Positions 19,015 to 26,825 of a stretch of DNA of 64,000 nt are shown in pieces (the first letter of the stretch is position 1; each line of letters begins with the position of its first letter). The stretch spans positions 186,001 through 250,000 of the forward strand of contig CAWCBA010000008.1 of the NCBI GenBank assembly GCA_963793675.1, in the 5' to 3' direction. The notes beneath the pieces were generated by a model, which worked only from the letters and a program-made list of their open reading frames with translations, searched no databases and was not told the DNA's origin. The translations under genes and the position numbers were made by a program. The DNA comes from RPQJ01 sp963793675 (GTDB lineage: Bacteria > Pseudomonadota > Gammaproteobacteria > Steroidobacterales > Steroidobacteraceae).

Positions 19015-19872
19015 ATGCGCCGCCGCACCCCAGCCCGCCCGATTGTCGCCGCCGTCTGGCTGGTCGTATCGGCCGCGGCCTTGCTCGTCCTCGCGCCGAT
19101 CTCCAGCGTCCGAGCCGCCACGGCCGACAAGCAGGCCACGGCGCAGAAGGCTGCACCGGCTGCCGGCGCCAAACCGGCTGCGCCCACCGCGCCGGTCGTG
19201 ATCCCGGCCGACGTGCGCGCGCGCATCATTGCGAAACTGCCTGGGGCGCAGGCGTCCGACGTCGCGGTCTCGCCGATTCCAGGCCTGTACGAAGTCACGA
19301 TGGGCGGACTGATCGCCTACGTCAGTGCCGACGGCAAGTACCTGCTCAGCGGCAACGTCTACGACCTCGACACCCAGGTGAACCTGACGGCGTCGCGACG
19401 TAACTCGGCCCGCGCCAAGGCGCTGGCGGCGACGTCCGAAAGCAACATGATCGTGTACGGTCCCGCAACCGCGAAGATGACGGTCACGGTGTTCACGGAC
19501 GTCGACTGCGGCTTCTGCCGCAAGTTCCACAGCCAGATCGCCGAGGTCAACAAGGCGGGCGTGCGTGTTCGCTACATGTTCTATCCGCGCACCGGCCCCG
19601 GCACGGAGTCATGGACCAAGGCCGAACAGGTCTGGTGCGCCGCAGACCGCCGCGAAGCACTCACGCGGGCGAAGAAGGGCGAAACGGTCAAGGGCAAGGC
19701 CTGTGGCGACGCTGCGGTCAAATCGCAGTACGAACTGGGATCGGACCTGGGCGTGGAAGGCACGCCTGCCATTTTCACGCAGAATGGCGACTATATCGGC
19801 GGCTACCTGACGCCAGCCGAGCTCGTGCAGGCGATCCAGGAATCACAGAAGACGGCGGTCGCGGCCCGCTGA
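19015..19872 (+). CDS. dsbC: Thiol:disulfide interchange protein DsbC
   Basis: This periplasmic disulfide isomerase has 285 residues. A signal peptide with basic MRRRTPARP and a long hydrophobic stretch ends near SSVRA. After an Ala/Pro/Lys-rich linker comes the dimerisation domain (SDVAVSPIPGLYEVTMGGLIAYVS), then the thioredoxin-like domain with the active site CGFC in FTDVDCGFCRKFHSQI. GVEGTPAIFTQNGDYIGGYL holds the cis-proline. It follows xerD by 125 bases, the classical xerD-dsbC order in gammaproteobacteria. A TAGACT hexamer near 18906 could serve as a promoter. Confidence 0.92.
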   Translation: MRRRTPARPIVAAVWLVVSAAALLVLAPISSVRAATADKQATAQKAAPAAGAKPAAPTAPVVIPADVRARIIAKLPGAQASDVAVSPIPGLYEVTMGGLIAYVSADGKYLLSGNVYDLDTQVNLTASRRNSARAKALAATSESNMIVYGPATAKMTVTVFTDVDCGFCRKFHSQIAEVNKAGVRVRYMFYPRTGPGTESWTKAEQVWCAADRREALTRAKKGETVKGKACGDAAVKSQYELGSDLGVEGTPAIFTQNGDYIGGYLTPAELVQAIQESQKTAVAAR

Positions 19873-19900
19873 TTTTCCGCCGCGCCGTCGCGCGTTGGCC

Positions 19901-20224
19901 TCAGCGCTCGAGGTAGCTCAGCTTGCCGGGGCGGCCGTCCCATTCCTTGGCGTCTTCAGGCGCGTCCTTCTTTTCGGTGATCACCGGCCATTGCCTGGCC
20001 AGCTCGGCATTCAGCTTGCGGAATTCCTGCTGGCCGTCCGGCAGTTCCTCTTCCGAGAAGATCGCCTCCGCCGGGCACTCCGGCTCGCAGAGCGTGCAGT
20101 CGATGCACTCGTCCGGGTCGATCACCAGCATGTTCGGACCTTCGTGGAAACAGTCCACCGGGCAGACTTCCACGCAGTCCATGTACTTGCACTTGATGCA
20201 ATTTTCCGTGACGACAAAGGTCAT
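19901..20224 (-). CDS. fdxA: Ferredoxin FdxA (7Fe-8S type)
   Basis: This small soluble electron carrier of 107 residues has the pattern CIKCKYMDCVEVCPVDCF near the N-terminus and CIDCTLCEPECP later, typical of the Azotobacter FdI-like 3Fe-4S plus 4Fe-4S ferredoxins. The start ATG 20224 (MTFVVTENCIKCKY) is preceded by CCGGAG at a good distance; the upstream extension of the frame is not conserved in character. It converges with dsbC, 28 bases apart. Its partner is not identifiable here. Confidence 0.93.
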   Translation of the reverse strand: MTFVVTENCIKCKYMDCVEVCPVDCFHEGPNMLVIDPDECIDCTLCEPECPAEAIFSEEELPDGQQEFRKLNAELARQWPVITEKKDAPEDAKEWDGRPGKLSYLER

Positions 20225-20334
20225 CGGGGCACTCCGGACGTTGGCTGATGACAAAAAAGGCGACAGTACGCGGCGGCGCGGGCTGAGGCGGGCGGGGTAT
20301 TCTGCCAAAGCGTCGCCGCAGCGCAAAACGGATC

Positions 20335-20886
20335 CTACCTAACGCCGCCACTCTTGCGGTAATCGAGCGCGGTGAAGTGGTGGCCTTCGACACCTCGCCG
20401 ACGGTCGTCGAAGTAGCGCCGCAGGGCGAAGTCCACGCTGCGGAAGGCAATGTCCTGCCACGGGATCTCTTCTTCGCTGTAGAGACCTACTTCGAGGCTC
20501 TCCGGGCTCGGGCCGAACTGCGCTTCGGGTAGTTTCGCGCGGAACATCACGTGCACCTGGTCCGCGTGCAGCACGTGCACTACCGCCAGCAGTGAACCGA
20601 CTTCCACCTGCGCCTGCGCCTCTTCGAACGATTCGCGTCGCGCGCCTTCCTGCGTCGTCTCGCCGTTTTCCATGAATCCGGCCGGGATCGTCCAGAAGCC
20701 GAGCCGCGGCTCGATCGCGCGCCGGCACAGCAGGATGCGGCCCTCGTGCTCGGGCACGCAGCCGACGATCAGCTTGGGGTTCTGGTAATGGACAGCGCCG
20801 CAGGACTCGCATACGTAACGGGCGAGGTGGTCGCCGTCTGGCGTGCGGAGCGAGACTGGGTTGCCGCAGGCGGAGCAGAACTTCAT
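20335..20886 (-). CDS. Zinc-ribbon Nudix hydrolase
   Basis: This is a 183-residue Nudix hydrolase with an N-terminal zinc ribbon: CSACGNPV near residue 4 and CESCGAVHYQNP after it. The Nudix box GFMENGETTQEGARRESFEE follows at about residues 75-95. The ribbon-plus-box layout resembles the NADH pyrophosphatase-like group, but the protein is shorter than NudC and the nucleotide substrate is unknown. Start ATG 20886 (MKFCSACG) is used because the frame further upstream runs through the tRNA-Leu gene. A short direct repeat of GGGGTCA units lies just upstream (20894-20911). Confidence 0.82.
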   Translation of the reverse strand: MKFCSACGNPVSLRTPDGDHLARYVCESCGAVHYQNPKLIVGCVPEHEGRILLCRRAIEPRLGFWTIPAGFMENGETTQEGARRESFEEAQAQVEVGSLLAVVHVLHADQVHVMFRAKLPEAQFGPSPESLEVGLYSEEEIPWQDIAFRSVDFALRRYFDDRRRGVEGHHFTALDYRKSGGVR

Positions 20887-20915
20887 GGGGAAGGGGTCAG
20901 GGGTCAGGGGTTGGG

Positions 20916-21003
20916 TGGTGCCGGGAGAGGGAATCGAACCCTCACGAGTGATTAGCTCGCCGGATTTTGAGTCCGGTGCGTCTACCAGTTCCGCCATCCC
21001 GGC
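20916..21003 (-). tRNA. tRNA-Leu (anticodon CAA)
   Basis: This is an 88-base cloverleaf on the minus strand with a 7-base acceptor stem GCCGGGA/TCCCGGC, an encoded ACCA end and a long variable arm as in class II tRNAs. The T-loop GGTTCGATTCC is present. The anticodon loop CTCAAAA within CCGGA/TCCGG gives anticodon CAA, reading UUG leucine codons. Confidence 0.95.
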
Positions 21004-21194
21004 ACGGGGCGCGCAGCTTACCCGATAGGACTCGCTCGTTGGAAACACTTTGTTAATCATTCGGTTAGAACCGTTTCCGGGCTGACAGGCCACGACTTCC
21101 GTGCCGCTCGCAGGGAACTCGGTAAACTGTCGGCGGTCCTATGGCTCGCGTCGCCCTTGGGCGGCCGTTCCCTTCCCAGGAGACCGACCGAAAC

Positions 21195-21923
21195 ATGCGA
21201 CGCAGCCTTTCCCGCGGCCTGGCCGCCCTGCTGGTGTTGCTGACGACCACCCTTGTGGGCTCGGGCGCTTTCGCGGCGCAACCAGCCCTGGCCGACAGGC
21301 TGGCCGCCGAGGCGCCGTCAGCCAACCCCAAGGTGCTCGCCCTCGCGGCTCGCGCTGCTGAATGCGCGCGCAAGCAGGGCGTGCTCGACGGCTTCCATCA
21401 CCTTGCCGTCATCGATTACTCATTGCCCTCCACGCGGCCTCGGCTCTGGGTCTTCGACCTCGAACGCGGCCGGCTGATGTTCCAGGAACTCGTCGCGCAT
21501 GGCCGCAACACCGGCGACGCGAAAGCGGAACGCTTCTCCAACGCGGAAGGCAGCCACATGTCGAGCATCGGGCTCTTCAAGACGCTGCAGCCATACTACG
21601 GCAGCAACGGCTACTCGCTGCGGCTGTCAGGCCTCGATCCAGGTTTCAACGACAACGCCCTCGCGCGCGCGATCGTCATGCACGGGGCGCCCTACGTCAG
21701 CGAAGCGATCGCCGAGCGGCTCGGCCGGCTCGGCCGCAGCTGGGGTTGCCCCGCATTGCGTCCCGAGATCGCCCGCACCGTCATCGACACGTTGAAGGGC
21801 GGCGCACTGTTGTTCGCCTATTACCCGGACCGCAAATGGCTTGCCGAGTCGCCGTACTTCCAGTGCGACAGCCCGCCAGGCAGGGTGGTCTCTTCGACGC
21901 AGCAGCATCCGAACTCGGGCTGA
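21195..21923 (+). CDS. Exported murein L,D-transpeptidase catalytic-domain protein
   Basis: This 242-residue exported protein of the YkuD_2 (L,D-transpeptidase catalytic domain) family should act on peptidoglycan cross-links in the periplasm. A signal peptide MRRSLSRGLAALLVLL ends near GSGAFA. The body has YSLPSTRPRLWVFDL, AHGRNTG and SMIGLFKT-like SSIGLFKTLQPYYG. The catalytic region is IVMHGAPYVSEA and GRLGRSWGCPAL, whose His and Cys are the active-site residues. ATG 21195 follows CCAGGAGA at proper spacing; the frame upstream is not used. It lies 67 bases before an ECF sigma gene on the same strand, so it could belong to the same envelope-related unit. Confidence 0.87.
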   Translation: MRRSLSRGLAALLVLLTTTLVGSGAFAAQPALADRLAAEAPSANPKVLALAARAAECARKQGVLDGFHHLAVIDYSLPSTRPRLWVFDLERGRLMFQELVAHGRNTGDAKAERFSNAEGSHMSSIGLFKTLQPYYGSNGYSLRLSGLDPGFNDNALARAIVMHGAPYVSEAIAERLGRLGRSWGCPALRPEIARTVIDTLKGGALLFAYYPDRKWLAESPYFQCDSPPGRVVSSTQQHPNSG

Positions 21924-21990
21924 CGCCTGGACCGGGCGCCGCGGCGCCGGCTTGCGACCTTTTGCCGCGGTCGCGCATCTAACCTGTCGC

Positions 21991-22605
21991 ATGTCCGCAT
22001 TTCTCGACTCTGCCCTCGACCCCGCCAGCATCGAACTCGCTCGCGCTGGCGACGAAGCCGCGCTCGCCGCGATCTACCGCGCCTACGAAGTCCCGGTCCG
22101 TACCCTGGCTCGTCGCATGGTGACGCCGCGCTGCGCGGCGGAGGACGTGGCCCAGGATGTCTTCGTCGACGTCATCACCCGCCTGCATCAATACGAAGGG
22201 CGCGGCTCGTTCGCGGGCTGGGTCCGCGGCATTGCCGTCTCGCGCTGCCTCATGCAACTGCGTTCGCCCTGGCATCGTGGGCGGCGCTGGCTGGCCGGTG
22301 CCGCCGGTTCGCTCGACGAGTTGCACCAGGACTGGCAGGCAGAGCGCCAGCCGGGTGCCGCAAGCGCGGATCGAGCCGATGCGATCGACCTGGAGCGGGC
22401 GTTGGCCCGACTCGGCGACAGTGCGCGGGCCGTGGTGTGGCTGCACGACGTCGAGGGCTACACCCATGCCGAGATCGGCGCGCTGTTCGGCGCGACGGCC
22501 AGTTTTTCCAAGTCGCAGCTCGCCCGCGCGCACCAGCGCCTGCGGCACCTGCTGCACGTCGAAGCAGACGGGACGCCGTGTCTTCCCGTATCGAGCACAC
22601 CATGA
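21991..22605 (+). CDS. ECF-type RNA polymerase sigma factor
   Basis: This is a 204-residue alternative sigma factor. Region 2 is seen in AALAAIYRAYEVPVRTLARRM, CAAEDVAQDVFVDVITRL and FAGWVRGIAVSRCLMQLR. Region 4 is seen in RAVVWLHDVEGYTHAEIGALFG followed by FSKSQLARAHQRLRHLL. The start is ATG 21991; the longer frame overlaps the upstream gene. Its stop overlaps the start of the next gene (ATGA, 22602-22605). That gene encodes a single-span membrane protein, and a periplasmic PDZ protein follows, which suggests regulation by a membrane-tethered partner responding to envelope conditions (inference). Confidence 0.9.
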   Translation: MSAFLDSALDPASIELARAGDEAALAAIYRAYEVPVRTLARRMVTPRCAAEDVAQDVFVDVITRLHQYEGRGSFAGWVRGIAVSRCLMQLRSPWHRGRRWLAGAAGSLDELHQDWQAERQPGAASADRADAIDLERALARLGDSARAVVWLHDVEGYTHAEIGALFGATASFSKSQLARAHQRLRHLLHVEADGTPCLPVSSTP

Positions 22606-23126
22606 GCCTGATCGACGAACTCCGATCCTTGCCTGCGGCCGCGCCGCGCAGCGACGGCTGGGCCGACGTGCAGTCACGCCTTGCCGCCAGGAAGACGACG
22701 CACGCGCGGCGCAGGCTGGGCCTGCAGCTGGCAGCGGCGGCCTCGGTTGCGGTCATTGCCGTGACGGCCGCGTGGCGCGTTGGTGACGTCGTGACCGAGC
22801 ACCCGGGCTCGATGGCCGTCGAACTCACGCCGCTCACGGCGGAACAGGCGCTCGCGCTCGATCGTGTCGCGCAGCTGCAGACGCAGTCGCAGGCGCTCGA
22901 CGAGATGCTGTCGGTGATCGGCGAACGTCCGGTCGTCGAGCGCGCTGGCACGAGCGTGCCGATCGACACGCTCGAGTCGCAGGTGCAGTGGATCGACCAC
23001 CAGATTTCCGTCGGTGACGGTGAAACCGAACCGGGCTCGGCCGAGCAACTCTGGCGCAAGCGCGTCGATGCGATGAGCTCCCTGGTGCAGTTGCGCTACC
23101 TGGAAGCGCAGCGCATCGACATGTGA
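22602..23126 (+). CDS. Single-span membrane protein, putative anti-sigma partner
   Basis: This 174-residue protein has no close family I can name. It has a short cytoplasmic N-terminus (MSLIDELRSLPAAAPRSDGW) with a basic patch KTTHARRR, and one hydrophobic segment LGLQLAAAASVAVIAVTAAW at about residues 38-57. The periplasmic region is predicted coiled-coil-like and rich in Gln/Glu (ALALDRVAQLQTQSQALDEM). No zinc-binding HxxxCxxC anti-sigma motif is present. Being translationally coupled to an ECF sigma gene and having this topology make an anti-sigma role likely but unproven. The PDZ gene follows 16 bases downstream. Confidence 0.7.
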   Translation: MSLIDELRSLPAAAPRSDGWADVQSRLAARKTTHARRRLGLQLAAAASVAVIAVTAAWRVGDVVTEHPGSMAVELTPLTAEQALALDRVAQLQTQSQALDEMLSVIGERPVVERAGTSVPIDTLESQVQWIDHQISVGDGETEPGSAEQLWRKRVDAMSSLVQLRYLEAQRIDM

Positions 23127-23142
23127 CAACGAGGACCTGATC

Positions 23143-24159
23143 ATGCAATCCGTATCAACCAGGGCAGTGGCGCAGCGCGCGCTCGGCGCGTTGCTCGCGT
23201 CGGCCATCGCGCTTGCGGCGACGACGCAGCTGGCCGCAGCGGCCGAGACGCAGGACAAGGCACAGTTGCAGAAGCAGCTCGACGACGCGCGCGGCCGGCT
23301 CGACGACGCGGCGCGCGATGTCGCCGACCTCTCGCGCAAGCTCTACGGCGACGACATGGAAGGCATGCCGATGCCGCATCCAGGTGGACCGCCCCGTGGC
23401 GCGATGCTCGGCATCAACATTGGTGGCGGTCCCGAACTCGCTGAAGGCGTCGAAGTGATGGGGGTGAGTCCGTCCGGTCCGGCCGCCGCCGCCGGCCTGA
23501 AATCGGGCGACGTGATCGTGGCGATCGATGGCAAGCCGCTCAGGAAGGCCGACGACCGTGCCGCGGGCCGCCAGCTCGTCGAGCAGATGAGGGCCACCCA
23601 GGCGGGCCAGAAGGTCAAGGTCGACTACCTGCGCGACGGCAAGAAGCTGTCGACGACCGTGACGACGGTGGCCGCCGAGCCGCCGATGGTCCGCATGCTG
23701 CGTGAGCACATGCCGATGCTGGAGGGCATGCAGATCCCGCCGGATTGGGAGGAGATGATCAGTCCGCGCGGCCGCGGCTTCCGTGCGCTCGAACTGGTGC
23801 CGATCACGCCCAAGCTCGGCCAGTACTTCGGCACCGACAAGGGACTGCTCGTGGTCAAGGCACCAGCGGTTGCGCCAGGCGCCGCCGGCCTCGAGGAGGG
23901 CGACGTGCTCCTCACGATCGGCGGCCGCACCCCCGAGAATCCGCGACATGCTTTCCGCATCCTCGGCTCTTACCAGCCCGGCGAGAAAGTCAGGGTCGAA
24001 GTGCTGCGGCAGCGCAAGCGCCTGGCGCTCGACGTCCAGACGCCGGACGTCGACCCCATGAACCCGGGGCTCCGCCCCGGTCCGCCCCCGCGTTCGCCCA
24101 GCGTGCCGGCGCCCCCGGCACCACCGGCGGATACGAAGTCGCAGGGCATCGCGTCCTGA
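23143..24159 (+). CDS. Periplasmic double-PDZ-domain protein
   Basis: This 338-residue exported protein has a signal peptide (residues 1-33, ending AAAAE), then a coiled-coil-like stretch QLQKQLDDARGRLDDAARDV. The first PDZ domain is at about residues 85-175 (VMGVSPSGPAAAAGLKSGDV, VIVAIDGKPL). The second is at about 215-305 (APGAAGLEEGDVLLTIGGRTP, VRVEVLRQRKRLAL). A proline-rich tail ends the protein. No protease catalytic triad is present, so it is not a DegP/DegS-type enzyme. Its place after the sigma and membrane-partner genes suggests a sensor or scaffold in the same envelope system. Confidence 0.8.
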   Translation: MQSVSTRAVAQRALGALLASAIALAATTQLAAAAETQDKAQLQKQLDDARGRLDDAARDVADLSRKLYGDDMEGMPMPHPGGPPRGAMLGINIGGGPELAEGVEVMGVSPSGPAAAAGLKSGDVIVAIDGKPLRKADDRAAGRQLVEQMRATQAGQKVKVDYLRDGKKLSTTVTTVAAEPPMVRMLREHMPMLEGMQIPPDWEEMISPRGRGFRALELVPITPKLGQYFGTDKGLLVVKAPAVAPGAAGLEEGDVLLTIGGRTPENPRHAFRILGSYQPGEKVRVEVLRQRKRLALDVQTPDVDPMNPGLRPGPPPRSPSVPAPPAPPADTKSQGIAS

Positions 24160-24184
24160 GAGTCCCTGGATGAGGGGCCGCGGA

Positions 24185-24206
24185 GGGGCCCGTGTCGACG
24201 GGTCCC
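24185..24206 (+). terminator. Hairpin after the sigma/PDZ operon, possible terminator
   Basis: A 9-pair stem (one G-T wobble) with a GTCG loop closes around GGGCCCGT/ACGGGTCCC and is followed only by TCTGCT, so it is not a classical intrinsic terminator. It lies between the PDZ gene and queA. Confidence 0.35.
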
Positions 24207-24227
24207 TCTGCTAGCATGCGCGCCCCT

Positions 24228-25280
24228 ATGCGGCGCACCGACTTCCATTTCGACCTGCCCGATGCGCTGATCGCCCGCCACCCCGCGCCCGAGCGCAGCG
24301 GCAGCCGGTTGCTCCATCTCGACGGTGCGACGGGCGCGCTCACGGATCGTCTCTTCCGCGACCTGCCGGGGTTGCTGCGGCAGGGCGACCTGCTGGTCCT
24401 CAACGACACGCGCGTGATCCCGGCGCGCCTGCATGGGCACAAGGTCGACAGCGGCGGCAAGGTCGAGGTCATGCTGGAGCGGCTCACCGGCTTGCGCACG
24501 GCCATCGTGCAGCTGCGTGCGAGCAAGCCGTCGCGACCGGGCACCGTGATCAGGATCGGCGCAAGTGACACGCTTGCAGTCGTCGATCGCGACCAGGACT
24601 TCTGGCGCGTCGAGTTCAGCGGCGACGCGCATGAGATCTTTGACCGCCTCGGTGAAATGCCGTTGCCGCCCTACATCACGCGCGAAGCCGAGCCTGGGGA
24701 CCGCGAGCGTTACCAGACCGTGTACGCGCGTGAGCCCGGCGCTGTTGCCGCGCCGACCGCTGGCCTGCATTTCGACGATGCGGTCCTGCAGGCCTGTCGC
24801 CAGGCGGGCGCCGAATTCGCTTACGTCACACTGCACGTAGGAGCGGGCACGTTCCAGCCCGTGCGTGCCGACAACGTCGAGGAGCACCGCATGCATTCCG
24901 AGTGGTGCATCGTGCCTCCTGCGACCTGCCAGGCGGTCGCGGCGACGCGCGCGCGCGGCGGTCGTGTGATCGCCGTGGGTACGACGGCGGTACGGTCGCT
25001 CGAGAGCGCGGCGGAGTCTGGCCAGCTCGAGCCACACGCCGGCGAGACGCGACTTTTCATCACGCCGGGCAAGCGCTTCCGGGTGGTCGATGCGATGGTG
25101 ACCAACTTCCACCTGCCTGAATCCACGCTGCTGATGCTGGTCAGCGCCTTTGCCGGGCGCGAGCACGTGCTCGAGGCGTACCGTCACGCCGTCGCGCAGC
25201 GGTATCGTTTCTTCAGCTACGGCGACGCGATGTTCGTCGAGCCGGCGCCCGCCGCGCTCGATCGCGGGAGCGCGGCATGA
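24228..25280 (+). CDS. queA: S-adenosylmethionine:tRNA ribosyltransferase-isomerase QueA
   Basis: QueA transfers the ribosyl part of AdoMet to 7-aminomethyl-deazaguanine in tRNA, making epoxyqueuosine. The 350-residue protein has FHFDLPDALIARHPAPERS, LLVLNDTRVIPARLHG, PTAGLHFDDAVL, YVTLHVGAGTFQPV, VIAVGTTAVRSLES and TNFHLPESTLLMLVSAFAG, all family blocks in order. Start ATG 24228 (MRRTDFHFDLP) is used. A TAGCAT hexamer ends only 10 bases before it, so the mRNA may be nearly leaderless. Its end overlaps tgt (ATGA), the next queuosine enzyme. Confidence 0.95.
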   Translation: MRRTDFHFDLPDALIARHPAPERSGSRLLHLDGATGALTDRLFRDLPGLLRQGDLLVLNDTRVIPARLHGHKVDSGGKVEVMLERLTGLRTAIVQLRASKPSRPGTVIRIGASDTLAVVDRDQDFWRVEFSGDAHEIFDRLGEMPLPPYITREAEPGDRERYQTVYAREPGAVAAPTAGLHFDDAVLQACRQAGAEFAYVTLHVGAGTFQPVRADNVEEHRMHSEWCIVPPATCQAVAATRARGGRVIAVGTTAVRSLESAAESGQLEPHAGETRLFITPGKRFRVVDAMVTNFHLPESTLLMLVSAFAGREHVLEAYRHAVAQRYRFFSYGDAMFVEPAPAALDRGSAA

Positions 25281-26419
25281 AGTTCGAACTGCTGGCAAGC
25301 GCCGGTGCCGCGCGGCGTGGTCGTCTGCAGCTGAATCACGGGACCGTCGAAACGCCCGTGTTCATGCCCGTCGGCACCTACGGCACGGTCAAGGCTATGA
25401 CGCCGGAAGAACTCGCTGGCCTCGGCGCGCAGATCGTCCTCGGCAACACGTTTCACCTGATGCTGCGCCCTGGCGCCGACGTCATCCGTGCGCACGGCGG
25501 CCTGCATGGTTTCATGCACTGGTCGGGGCCGATCCTGACCGACTCGGGCGGCTTCCAGGTGTTCAGCCTCGCGCAGCTGCGCAAGCTCACGGAGGAGGGG
25601 GTCAATTTCCGCTCGCCCGTCAACGGTGACGCGGTGTTCCTGAGCCCCGAAATCTCGATGCAGGTGCAGGCTGCGCTCAACTCCGACATCGTCATGGCGT
25701 TCGACGAGTGCCCGCCATATCCCGCGACCGAGCAGCAGGCGCGGACGTCGATGGAGCTGTCGATGCGCTGGGCACGGCGCAGCCGCCACGAGTTCACGCG
25801 TCTCGCCAACCCCAACGCCTTGTTCGGCATCGTGCAGGGCGGCACGTTCCTGGGTCTGCGGCAGGAATCGCTCGGCCAGCTGGTCGACATCGGCTTCGAC
25901 GGGTACGCGGTCGGCGGTCTCGCCGTGGGGGAGCCCGCGGCCGAGCGCAATGCCGTCCTCGAGGCGCTCGCGCCCGTATTGCCACCGGACCGACCCCGGT
26001 ACCTGATGGGAGTCGGCACCCCCACCGACATCGTCCAGGCAGTCGCCCGTGGCATCGACATGTTCGATTGCGTCATGCCGACCCGCAACGCCCGCAACGG
26101 CCACCTGTTCACCTCGCAGGGAGTGATCAAGATCCGCAACGCCGGGCACCAGTCGGACACCTCGCCCCTGGACCCACAGTGCGCCTGCTACACCTGCCGG
26201 AACTACAGCCGTGCGTACCTGCGGCACCTCGACCGGTGCAACGAAATCCTCGGCGCAAGGCTCAATTCGATCCACAACCTGCACTATTACCTGTCCCTGA
26301 TGGCCCGGATGCGGGCAGCCCTGGAGCAGGGGCGGTTCGAGCGCTTCGTCGTGGATTTCCTGGCAGGTCCCGAGGCCAGCCCCGCGATGGCCGCCAACAC
26401 GGGCGACCCTCGGGTATAA
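25277..26419 (+). CDS. tgt: tRNA-guanine transglycosylase
   Basis: Tgt exchanges guanine-34 of GUN-anticodon tRNAs for the queuosine precursor preQ1. The 380 residues include FMPVGTYGTVKAMTPEEL, LGNTFHLMLRPG, the catalytic-region DSGGFQVFSLAQLRKL, FDECPPYPA, FGIVQGGTF and MGVGTPTDIVQAVARGIDMFDCV. The zinc site CACYTCRNYSRAYLRHL followed by His comes near the C-terminus. It is coupled to queA by a four-base overlap. The stop codon lies inside a TATAAT that probably serves the following yajC-secDF unit. Confidence 0.96.
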   Translation: MKFELLASAGAARRGRLQLNHGTVETPVFMPVGTYGTVKAMTPEELAGLGAQIVLGNTFHLMLRPGADVIRAHGGLHGFMHWSGPILTDSGGFQVFSLAQLRKLTEEGVNFRSPVNGDAVFLSPEISMQVQAALNSDIVMAFDECPPYPATEQQARTSMELSMRWARRSRHEFTRLANPNALFGIVQGGTFLGLRQESLGQLVDIGFDGYAVGGLAVGEPAAERNAVLEALAPVLPPDRPRYLMGVGTPTDIVQAVARGIDMFDCVMPTRNARNGHLFTSQGVIKIRNAGHQSDTSPLDPQCACYTCRNYSRAYLRHLDRCNEILGARLNSIHNLHYYLSLMARMRAALEQGRFERFVVDFLAGPEASPAMAANTGDPRV

Positions 26420-26459
26420 TCGGCGGTCATTTTCCAAGTGTGACCCCTCAGTCGAGGGG
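26415..26459 (+). promoter_or_regulatory. Promoter -10 and leader hairpin ahead of yajC-secDF
   Basis: A perfect TATAAT at 26415-26420 overlaps the tgt stop codon; its -35 is poor. About 24 bases further, CCCCTC-AGTC-GAGGGG (26444-26459) forms a perfect 6-pair hairpin, ending a few bases before the CAGGAG ribosome-binding site of yajC. The hairpin could tune initiation or processing of the operon leader. Confidence 0.5.
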
Positions 26460-26474
26460 AGACAGGAGTTCCTG

Positions 26475-26804
26475 ATGGACTGGTTGATCGCGAGCGCCCA
26501 CGCCCAGGCGGCCACGGGTGCCCAGCCGAATGCGCTGCTGCAGATGCTGCCCTTGCTGCTCATTTTCGTCGTGTTCTATTTCCTGCTGATCCGGCCGCAG
26601 GCCAAGCGGGCGAAGGAGCACAAGGCCATGGTGGCCGCGCTCGGCGTCGGCGACGAAGTCGTCACGGCCGGCGGCATCCTCGGCAAGGTCACCGAGACCT
26701 CCGATAGTTTCCTCACCATCGAAATCGCGAACGGCGTGCAGGTGAAGGTCCAGCGTCATACGGTCACCAGCGTGCTGCCCAAGGGCACCCTGAAGAGCGC
26801 CTAG
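26475..26804 (+). CDS. yajC: Sec translocon accessory subunit YajC
   Basis: YajC is a small inner-membrane partner of SecDF. The 109-residue protein has one transmembrane helix (LPLLLIFVVFYFLLIRPQ at about residues 29-46) followed by the family signature RPQAKRAKEHKAMVAALGVGDEVVTAGGILG. A CAGGAG ribosome-binding site precedes ATG 26475. It leads the yajC-secD-secF operon, 21 bases before secD. Confidence 0.95.
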   Translation: MDWLIASAHAQAATGAQPNALLQMLPLLLIFVVFYFLLIRPQAKRAKEHKAMVAALGVGDEVVTAGGILGKVTETSDSFLTIEIANGVQVKVQRHTVTSVLPKGTLKSA

Positions 26805-26825
26805 CAGCAGTCCCGGAGTCCGCGC

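Noticed and set aside
20887..21093. N-terminal extension of the Nudix protein
   Set aside because: The extra residues are the translation of the tRNA-Leu gene; the zinc ribbon begins at ATG 20886.
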